Positions 56,311 through 64,000 of a DNA stretch of 64,000 nucleotides are shown in pieces. Source of the DNA: Oscheius tipulae (Eukaryota > Nematoda > Chromadorea > Rhabditida > Rhabditidae); contig JASJZH010000002.1 in NCBI GenBank assembly GCA_037178975.1, positions 8,545,501 through 8,609,500 of the forward strand, read 5' to 3'. The position numbers and the translations under genes were made by a program. The first letter of the stretch is position 1. Each line of letters begins with the position of its first letter. The notes under the pieces were generated by a model. That model did not search any database. It was not told the DNA's origin and saw nothing but the letters and a program-made list of their open reading frames with translations.

Positions 56311-57299
56311 GGTGGCTGAACATGTTTCTATTTTTTGTTTTCTGCTAGTCTCTCTCTCTGTAACCGGTCTCTCTCTGTCTCTGAAATCTTGTCGCGACAA
56401 ATACAGAACATTTTTTTCATTTTTTTCATTTTCTTCCTCATCTGACTCACCTTCACACGGAAATTACTCCCTAATTATCGTTGCCATGACTCTCTGTCTT
56501 TCAAAAGGCTCTTCCCCATATAGTTCTCTCCGATCTTTAACCAGTTCAGAGCTGACGTTCTCATACGAGTACGTAGTACAAAGAATGAGTCAGAACAGCT
56601 GAAACGCTCTAATTATATTTCCGAACTTGATTATCCCCCTCCGACGATCAGAAGATCAGTAGGTAACTACATGGTCTGTCTCACAAATCATTTCGATCTT
56701 GGTTATTAATAACTGTTCATCAAAACGACGAAGTTCTCGGTTTTGGACTCGGGATAGGGTACCATGAACTTTAGATAAATCCAGGCTGTCATCTCATGAT
56801 CTTAAAGGTATTTAAATGACTGGATATTGGAATGTACATGCCTGTTTCCTCAGAGATCTCCTCTTTTCTGTCGGGGATTAAAACACAGTTGCTATCCTCA
56901 CTCTTCTGTCCAGTCTTTTCTCAGCCTTTTCCTGTTCCTGCCTACCAAACCTTGGTCCTGTCCAGACACTGTCAGCCTGGTCTGGTCTCTCTGCTTCTCT
57001 GTCTCTATCTTTTAGACTCCTTGTTCCCGTCTCCTATTCTATGTTAGTTTTTTTTCTGTCAACAGAGCATCCTAGTTTCGTTCTTCTCTTACACCCTTTT
57101 CCCTCCTATATTTCCTAACCGGACACCTCATTTACCTCCGGGAACTATACGCATCTTCTGGCCAATTATTTTAAAAATCCAACTCACGACGAACTAAGAC
57201 CAAAAGTAGATTCGAGTATTTGAATTCACAACAAATGACCAGTAAACGATGCTGAACCAGACTCATGAGGCGCTTTTTTGATGTAGCAGTTTAGTCAAG
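56311..57299. other. Gene-free spacer
   Basis: T/C-rich stretches; no exon recognised. Confidence 0.35.
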
Positions 57300-57748
57300 T
57301 ACCAGCTGCCGGCGGCAGCTTCGCAGCCCTTTGACCTTTGCTTAGAATTGACCACAGGCGACTTCGCCGCTTCCCTAGTAGCAGTTTCTTCTACAGCTGG
57401 CTTGCCCTTGTCTCTTAACAGGAAATGACTAGTCAGCTTTTTTGGGTATTAGTGTTGACATGCGGACACCATTGCGCTTTATTAATAAAGACGTCCGATG
57501 GCTTTGCCGTCCTTACAGTTTGCATTGGTGACTGCGTCGCTTCGTAATAACGAAAGACGCCCAGTGGCTTCATTCGAAGAAAAACAATGTTCAATAGCGC
57601 ATCCAAAGTTGACTTGTCAACCAATATAGGCAATAATTGCTTTTGAACAACAAAACTTCTAGACAAATAATTGGCACGCTTCTGTTTCGTGGCCACAGAC
57701 AAACAAACAAACAGTCAGACTCCTCCACGGAAACCATCGCGCTTTAGA
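57300..57748 (-). other. Weak ORF cluster, gene-fragment repeat copy 3
   Basis: The minus strand reads NYLSRSFVVQKQLLPILVDK, then TLDALLNIVFLRMKPLGVFR, and, in another frame, LTSHFLLRDKGKPAVEETAT. The 5' end (57669-57748) shares a block with 40727-40800 and 32514-32577. Family unknown; it could be a decayed gene. Confidence 0.25.
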
Positions 57749-57959
57749 CAAAATTAGATTACGCGAGATCAGAGTTGACAAGTTGAGTCAGGAGAGAGTT
57801 AAAGCTGAAAAATGAGGATCGGGTTGTGTTCGAAAGGTGACTGTTGCCCCTGTACTATTATATCCTTCAAATGGATAAATCCCTACTGACGCAGTGACCA
57901 ATTTTTTAATCTTATTGCCGATCACTGTTTGATATCTTTGACGTACGTTGTTGCAGACC

Positions 57960-60527
57960 ATGAGTTCAATGGTATGCAACGTCTGCAAGAACCAAGAAGC
58001 CTCTTTCAGTTGCAATGCTGTTGTTTGCCTGTAAGTCAACTTCCAGTAGCTTACTGTCTTCTCTAGAAACTGCCGAACCTTCTTCATCCGTTCCTGCATG
58101 AAGTTTGAGCCTCCTGTCTGCAAGAAGAAGAAGCAATGTAAGATTTTTCCGTGTAAGTTCCAAATTCAAACTCCGAAAAACGTTCTCAAGCTCCCAAAGC
58201 CAATTGTGCCTCCTGTCGCCTGGATCGCTGTCACCTTGTGGGAATGATTCTACCTGAAGTGAACAAGAAAAAGCAGAAACCGTGGATTGTTCCATGTGTC
58301 CCTCCCTTGTGGAACATTGATGTGAAAAAGGTAGACAATTTTTCGAAAATACAGTGCTTGACTTTTACAGAATGAAATCTCCCTAGCTATGATTCCACCT
58401 GGGTCGAAACTGATCAAACGACTAAATTTGGCCGGAAGTGCGTTTGAATTTGCATGTCATCTGGCTCAATTTGATAAGTGAGTCTCTCATTATGTCTCCT
58501 CTCTCTGTCTCTGACTAGCGAAGCGGGAACCCCGTTTTCCAAGTTCTAAATGACGAAAAACCACAAACAAAAAAACAAAAAACCGAAAAAAAGGAATCAT
58601 CTTCAGCACGCTGGAATAGAGAACGTAAAAAGAATAAAAATGGTCACCGGCGGGGGTCAAACCAACCACCCTCGGTGACAAACCCCCTCCCCCAAGCGTT
58701 GTAACCATTAGACTATTGCATCGAAGCACGCACCCCCGTACCGTCTCGAAAAAATTCAGCCGAATAGCCGAGTGATTAGTGCGCTCGGCTAGCAATCTTA
58801 AGATCGAGTTCGATCTTAGCAATCTTCTGCTGTAGTCCAATTCCAACCAATAGCGGCCGTAAGCCAAATAAATTTTTTAACCGGGATCCGAACCCCCCGA
58901 CAGCGCAACCCGTAGACCGTGCAACCTGGCATTGCGCCATTGATGCATTATCGGCGCAGGCTTTGCTGAAGGACTAGGACAAATACCAATATGTCCAATA
59001 CTGGATTTTCGCAGTGTTTTTTTTTCTATAACAACAAAAAACAAACAACAATACTAGTGAATGTCTAAAATGGGAACGGAGACCAGTCCATGGACCATTC
59101 GTCCCTGGTTGGAGCTTCTTCTTCTTCGACATCGGTAGCGAAAAAATATATGGAAACAAGCAAAGTTGAAAATGTCGAAGAAATTTTAAATTCGCGCCGC
59201 ATTTTTCGTGATCCGTGATGGGACCCGAATTTTCGTTTTAAAAAATTGGCTCACTGCCGCTATTCGTTGGAAATGGACTATCTTTCGTGTCTCTAGTTTC
59301 TTTGTTTCTCCCTACCAAACAGTTCAGCCATATCACCAATCTGGATGGACTGAGTCCATCTTTCATACCTGAAGTCAATCACAACGTCCCTCTCTTGGAA
59401 GTCCTGTTGTATCCAGAACTTTGCTCAAGTAGACAAGCTGTGAGTTTCTTCTACTTTATAGGCGTTTGTAAACAGGGAAGGCATAGAAACAAAGAACTTC
59501 GACATGTCCTTTTTTTCCAGGCCAGTTGGGACATCAGTCCTATCTACGATCCCAACCAAAAGTACAGTATTCTCAAGACCTACTGCCGTCAGATTACTCT
59601 CTTTGCCGACTTTCTGAACTGCATCGACGAAATTCACCAGCTGCCCACAGTCGACAAGATCCGTCAGTTCCAGTTCAACTACACGGACATTGTCACGATC
59701 GCGATGTTCTTTGCCGGATGGAAGAATCCGTACCTCTATTGTGGTGTGGACGAAAAGATGGAAAGGTTTGACATGCCGAAAGAGCAGTTCATCCAGTAAA
59801 ACTTTGAATAGTTGAACCGTTTAGCGGATTCCAGGTGGAAAAATCTCTTCATCGAATCCAGTACCTATGCTTATATCAACGTTCTACCTCTGTTCAATGA
59901 ACTCCAGCCGACTGAACATGAAATTGTCATTTTGAAGATTATTGCTGCTGTCAATGTCTGTGAGTACTTTGTTTCTCTGTCTCTCTGTCTCTCACTCTCA
60001 CTGCCTCCCTGTTCATCTGTCTCATTGTCTCTCTGTCTTTACCTATTCCGAAAGCTGTCGGATGCGTATATAATTACCGGATATCCACCGAGTTCGGAAG
60101 GGGTACGAGGTGACAGATACAGGATGAGAGGTGGTCAGACTGTGAGAGACAGTAGAAGGGGACAGGAGGACAGACCCAGAAAATGTCGATGACCGGCTGA
60201 GATAAGTTGATGACAGGCTGATCGGGGTAAGAGACACATAATCAAGCGTCTTTTCCAGGCCCCGAACTCTCCGAAGAAGGACGTCTGATCTGTCAAGCAG
60301 CCAAGCTAAAATATCAGTCAATCCTGGCCGAACTTATCAGGGACACCAGACCAGATCTCCCCTTTCCTCAGATGGCCTACCGTCTCAAACAACTCCTACG
60401 AATAGTGACCACTGTGAAGAAGATATCCGAGAGATCTGCCGTTGTCTTTCGCTATTTTGTTACCGAAAATTTTGGAAATTTACGCGGCCAGTTAACCTAT
60501 GACCTCCTACTTCGTACCTACAAATGA
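57960..60527 (+). CDS. Nuclear hormone receptor, nematode supplementary type
   Basis: Ligand-regulated transcription factor of the expanded nematode NHR group (HNF4-derived). Eight exons (57960-58030, 58067-58152, 58191-58330, 58371-58477, 59328-59439, 59521-59795, 59835-59959, 60259-60527) give 394 residues. Both zinc modules are intact. The first has C-x2-C-x13-C-x2-C spacing in CNVCKNQEASFSCNAVVCLN, then CRTFFIRS as the P-box helix. The second has C-x5-C-x9-C-x2-C spacing in CKKKKQCKIFPSPKANCASC, then RLDRCHLVGMI. The ligand-binding domain includes ITLFADFLNCIDEIHQLPTV and NYTDIVTIAMFFAGWKNPYL; it ends QLTYDLLLRTYK. The ATG follows GTTGTTGCAG. The 850-bp intron 4 holds a SINE pair and a MITE. 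Confidence 0.95.
58640..58830. repeat. Head-to-head tRNA-like repeat, copy 3
   Basis: Minus arm TAGTCTAATGGTTACAACG with a B-box-like GGTTTGACCCCC; plus arm GAATAGCCGAGTGATTAGTG with GAGTTCGATCTTAG. The linker CCCGTACCGTCTCGAAAAAA is shared. It abuts MITE copy 1 inside NHR intron 4. Confidence 0.65.
58831..59282. mobile_element. TATAGTC-type MITE, copy 1
   Basis: Ends TGTAGTCCAATTCCAACCAA and the complement of TTCGTTGGAAATGGACTAT; the inverted match runs on through GGC(A/C)GT(G/A)AGCCAA and AATTTTTTAA. About 452 bp, non-coding. It contains an internal minus-strand tRNA-like stretch (TGGCGCAATGCCAGGTTGC ... GGGTTCGGATCCC) at 58870-58940 and the GATGGGACCCGAATTTTCG core at 59216. Confidence 0.8.
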
Positions 60528-60987
60528 ATATTTTCAATGATCAGCCTGCAACGAGTGGACCGGATCTGTTTGCAGTTGCTGAGGGATTTAGCAGGGACAG
60601 ATTCCGTCGCTACACTTTTTATTACTGATCAGTTCTTTATGTGGGGATGATCCAGAACGATTGACAGAGACAGAGACAGATTTTCGTTTCATATAAAGTC
60701 CGTCCTAACTGGTTCCTGTTTTTGCCCATTGACCAGTATACCGGCGCGCAATATTTTTGTCCTACAAACTTTTGTTCCCTTCTACTGTCAAAACACGATT
60801 TTGCAATTGAAATGAACCTTACCACCTACAACCTATTCCCGTTCAGTATCTAGTCGGACACACAGCTGTCAAGTGCCATCCTCGTCAATCTGTTGATCCC
60901 TGTGTTCTTTGTGTTCTATCTTGTAGTGGCCGTGTACATACTGGGGCTTTCCCCCTTTTCTTATCTCTACTTTCCAGATCACAGGGT
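60528..60987. other. Spacer between NHR and transporter exon
   Basis: No exon recognised. Confidence 0.3.
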
Positions 60988-61146
60988 ATGACTCTGGATG
61001 GATCGGAAGAAAAGGACACGAATCAGAAAGAGAAGGAAGAGCTCTCCATTTGGGACAAGTTATATAACAGGGATGTTTTCGCTCTTGGGATCGCTGCACT
61101 GGGTACAACAGGAATGTCATCTACTTACAGTATTTACTATTTGAAG
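60988..61146 (+). pseudogene. Orphan first exon of a TMEM180-like paralog
   Basis: The ATG at 60988 reads MTLDGSEEKDTNQKEKEELS, then VFALGIAALGTTGMSSTYSI, YYLK and a GTAGGT donor. The last part aligns with exon 1 of the next gene (LFLACGITGAGSMIGLYNMF, YLK, GTAGCC donor). No second exon follows; 61.3-61.8 kb is repeats. It is either a broken paralog or an alternative first exon of the gene at 62090, since the splice phase is the same. Confidence 0.55.
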
Positions 61147-61304
61147 GTAGGTAGACGGACAAAGAGACAGAGTCGCTCATCTTCATTCTTAGTTTCAAAA
61201 CCGCAGCTATGTCTCGCTGATTTTACTCAATTTAGGTGTAAAAAAAGGTCAGATTCGTGATCAGCGCCCTCAAAAACCTCCAGAAATTGAAAGACAAAGA
61301 TTTT

Positions 61305-61800
61305 TGGTTCGCGGCGGAAATCGAACCAGTTTTTGAATTTCAAGAGAATGCATTAACCATTTTTGGTCACAGTAAAGAATCGACCCGTACCGTCTTGGCA
61401 AAATCTGCGCACGTTTGGCAGAATAGTTAGCACTATAGTCCATTTCCAACAAATAGTAAGCCAAATAAATTTTTTAACCGATCCGAACCCCCGACACCGC
61501 GATTTGTAGACCACGCAACCTGGCATTGCGCCATGAATGCATTACCGACAAAGGCTTTGCTGAAGGACTAAGACAAATACCATTGTTTCCAGTACGGGAT
61601 TTGACCAGAGACGGAAAGTATATGGAAACTAGCAAAGTTGAAAAATATCGAAGAAATTTTGGAATTCGCGTCACATTTATCGAGGTCCGTGATGGGACCC
61701 GAATTTCCGTTTTCGAAACCTTTAAAAAATTGGCTCACTGCCGCTATTCGTTGGAAATGAACTATAGTAATCTGAAGACTCGGGTTCGATCCCTTTTTCG
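61305..61800. repeat. Head-to-head tRNA-like repeat, copy 4, split by MITE
   Basis: The minus arm (ACCAAAAATGGTTAATGC, with TGGTTCGATTTCC) and the linker GACCCGTACCGTCTTGGC precede a plus arm TTGGCAGAATAGTTAGCAC. That arm resumes after the MITE as TAGTAATCTGAAGACTCGGG and TTCGATCCC; copy 2 has the same TAGTAATCTGAAAG uninterrupted. Confidence 0.7.
61434..61766. mobile_element. TATAGTC-type MITE, copy 2, inside tRNA-like arm
   Basis: 333 bp. Ends TATAGTCCATTTCCAACAAA and the complement of TTCGTTGGAAATGAACTATA. The interior is like copy 1, shortened: GTAAGCCAAATAAATTTTTT, the minus-strand tRNA-like stretch (61475-61545), GATGGGACCCGAATTTCCG. TA is present at both borders, as for Tc1/mariner-type integration. 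Confidence 0.85.
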
Positions 61801-62089
61801 CCTTGATAAGACTAAGATTACAATGAGAGCTAGAGAGACAGAGAGATATATATATATATACAAATAGCCAGAGAGACAGAAACTTCGTTATCAATAGAAG
61901 TATAGGACCATTACTCCCTCTCTCCACTATCACTATCTTTCTCAGAATAGTAAGGTGTGACCTCTCTAATCGTTCTCCGCCGCGCCTCTTGTAGCCCCTG
62001 TCTCGAACAAATACAGCCCAGGTTCCCGCCCGGGTTAAAAAGAACTAGACTCCTTCTCGCTCTCTATCAGCATTGATAAGAATACGAAT

Positions 62090-64000
62090 ATGCCTACTGC
62101 TCTTCGAGACTCTCTATTTCTAGCATGCGGAATTACGGGTGCCGGGTCCATGATCGGTCTCTATAATATGTTCTATCTGAAGGTAGCCTCCTCATTTCAC
62201 AATTCGCTTAGTTTATCAAAATTTCACAGGTCTTCCTTGACAAATACCATCTCCCACCAGCCTATGTCAGCTATGTTCAGACGGCGTTCCTTGTCTGGTA
62301 AGTGACCAGACTGAACTGGAGGCTAACCAAAGTTTAGGAACGCTGTCAATGACCCGATCATGGGATACATGCAGGTAAGACTGTGGTTTTTTGATCGACT
62401 ACCTTGTTTTGTCATTTTCTCTCACCCTTTATCTCAATTTTTGAAGTCATCGCGTGGTGTTTTGAAAAGTACTAATGTTCTCTGTCTCTCTGTCTCTGTC
62501 AATTATTTTTCTTCAGGATCTAGGATGCTGTGGCATGAAATGGATCATGGACAGGCGAAAAGTTATGCTCTACATGGGCCCAGTGTTCTCTGCCTCTTTT
62601 CTCCTTTTCTGGTTTCCATGGTCTACGTAAGACCCTGTTGTAAAGGAGTCAAATCATTTTCAGAACCGCTGCTCTAGTAACAGCAGCCCAACTATTGGTT
62701 TCTCTGTTCATCTACGACACCCTTTTGACTCTCGTCCTGTCAGCCTACTGTGGCCTCTGTGTAGAAAAAGCACCTACACATTCTGACAGGGTCAAAGTGA
62801 CAATCTTTGGAGAAATCTTTGGATTGCTTGGTAAGAGAGACATTGACAGAGGAAAACAGAGTTCAGGCGGTCTCTTGATTCTTCCTGTCGAGAAAATCAC
62901 GGACAACCTGGAGTATTTTGGACGGTTTCAACTGTTCTGTGTTGTGATTGCCCTTATAGCTGGAGCTTGTTTTGTCCTCTGTGCTACACAGATTTCTCAT
63001 GAGAAGCCGGATAAGGGAGAGAGTGAGAGAATGCAGGTAAGGAGACAAAGACTGACAGAGAGACAGAAAAGAGAGACAGAGGGGCTGAGTGACTTTCAGC
63101 ACGCCGAAGAACTCCCAGGAACCGTCAAAAGTGTTCTCACAATCTCCTGGCAGATCATAAAAGAACCTCGCTTCATTTGTCTGGTAGGATCTACTTTCTT
63201 CAAAATGATGAGGTGCGTTCACTGGCAAGTTTTGACAGAAATCTGCCTTTAGGTTCATCGGAAACGAACAGTTTTTAATAATCTTTGTGGAAGGACTTCT
63301 TGTTCAAAATGGTTTCATTGAGAAGGGCAGCTCAACTCTGGGATTGTACTATGTTGCAGTGAGATCTGTCGGAAGTGTAAGTTGATAGTGACAGTGACAG
63401 TATTTTTCCAGCTACTCTTCATGTCCCTCTGGATTCCTGTGAACCGCTACGGCTGTCACAACATTCTCCATTCCCTGAATACTGTCTCTTTGGTCAGCTC
63501 CGCCGTTATGCTCATCATGGGAAGAGAACACTATGCTTGGCTGGCCGCCTTCATTTTCATCGAAAAGTAAGCAGTCATTTGAAACGAAGTTAGTAATTTT
63601 CAGTACGGTATCTCGATGCGGACTCTACGGGTACTACATGGTCATTGCTGGAGAAGTGATTGATTCGGATAAAAAGAAGAATGATAGGAAGTGAGTGGAG
63701 ACTGTCACTGTCACTCTCTTTTTCTGACTTTCAGCTCTCCCCTCTCGACCATCATCTTCACTTTAAAGGCTCTATTCACCAAACCTGCCGAATCCCTAGC
63801 CCCCATCATCATTCTCTCCCTCCTACAAGCAGGCAACTACATGGAACTGAAAGAGTCATGTTATGGAAGCACTGTCAATTCTACAATGACCACGTCAACT
63901 CTAAACCCTGTAACCACCTTCACACCACCTGAAAGCTGTGAGAGCATGTTCGACTCAATGTTCTACACAGTTGTCCTCTTCCCAGCGATCTGTGCCATTG
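62090..64000 (+). CDS. TMEM180/MFSD13A-like MFS transporter, 3' partial
   Basis: Multi-pass membrane protein of the MFS-2/TMEM180 group. The ATG at 62090 gives TM1 LFLACGITGAGSMIGLYNMF. Next exons read YLKVFLDKYHLPPAYVSYVQ and TAFLVWNAVNDPIMGYMQDL (family hallmark WNxxNDPxxGY), then RRKVMLYMGPVFSASFLLFW, LVTAAQLLVSLFIYDTLLTL and FQLFCVVIALIAGACFVLCA. A cytoplasmic loop follows, then SFSLTISWQIIKEPRF-like VLTISWQIIKEPRFICLVGS, STLGLYYVAVRSVGS and LHSLNTVSLVSSAVMLIMGR. The frame is open at the window edge. The substrate is unknown; a lipid or sugar-like ligand is possible for this group. Short introns often begin GTGACAGT or GTAAGACAGAG. Confidence 0.82.

Noticed and set aside
1-64000. CRISPR arrays, bacterial operons, phage genes
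   Set aside because: None seen. The window is intron-rich eukaryotic DNA and short repeats here are simple sequence or mobile elements.
1-64000. LTR retroelements or other virus-like fossils
   Set aside because: No LTR pairs, gag/protease-type motifs or capsid genes were recognised; the reverse transcriptase present belongs to a non-LTR LINE.

Overview
The window is nuclear DNA of an invertebrate, almost certainly a nematode. The evidence is many short introns with a strong TTTTCAG acceptor, a divergent nematode-type nuclear hormone receptor, sigma-like glutathione S-transferases, a GH25 lysozyme of the nematode lys type, and an F-box protein of nematode style. Several genes start just after an acceptor-like TTTTCAG, as expected for spliced-leader trans-splicing. 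The species cannot be named from the sequence. GC is moderate. Introns are packed with (GACAGAGA)n or (CTGTCTCT)n simple repeats and small mobile elements.

Layout. 1-3.9 kb: 3' two thirds of calsyntenin (+). 4.5-7.3 kb: aldo-keto reductase and F-box protein (+). 7.8-12.2 kb: Tc1-like relic, then on the minus strand a coiled-coil protein kinase lying directly downstream of a stomatin gene. 13-15.4 kb: a small secreted-protein fragment, a decayed gene and an acetyltransferase. 16.7-18.9 kb: SLC22-type transporter (-). 19.5-21.4 kb: a second kinase (+), paralogous to the first. 22.1-26.7 kb: a transposon nest (mariner, RTE-like LINE, Tc5-like element, tRNA-like SINE). 26.8-32.1 kb: GST and ERMP1-like M28 peptidase (-). 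34.2-37.8 kb: LUC7-like splicing factor and a free-standing paraplegin N-terminal-domain protein (-), spaced like an operon. 38.6-40.2 kb: Gly/Gln-rich secreted protein (+) and GH25 lysozyme (-). 41-45 kb: repeats, weak ORFs and a short-chain dehydrogenase (-). 45.8-48.1 kb: second GST (-), a serine-protease relic and a MITE inside a tRNA-like sequence. 49-55.3 kb: unknown acidic protein, REEP5-like ER-shaping protein and CWC25-like splicing factor (+). 58-60.5 kb: nuclear hormone receptor (+). 61-64 kb: orphan first exon and a TMEM180/MFSD13A-like transporter running off the end (+).

The genes do not form one pathway. They are ordinary neighbours covering neuronal adhesion and kinesin cargo, redox and detoxification, splicing, ER function, transport and innate defence. 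The unusual content is in the non-coding layer. A family of five intronic hairpins, each 53 bp long, shows partial compensatory change in its stem. A TA-inserting MITE interrupts tRNA-like sequences at two of its three copies. Head-to-head tRNA-like repeats occur four times. A 60-bp stretch of GST exon is copied perfectly into a protease relic, where it reads antisense and ends in a splice donor. A coiled-coil kinase tail is built from DNA repeats whose lengths are whole numbers of heptads, and its stop codon lies in a transposon end.
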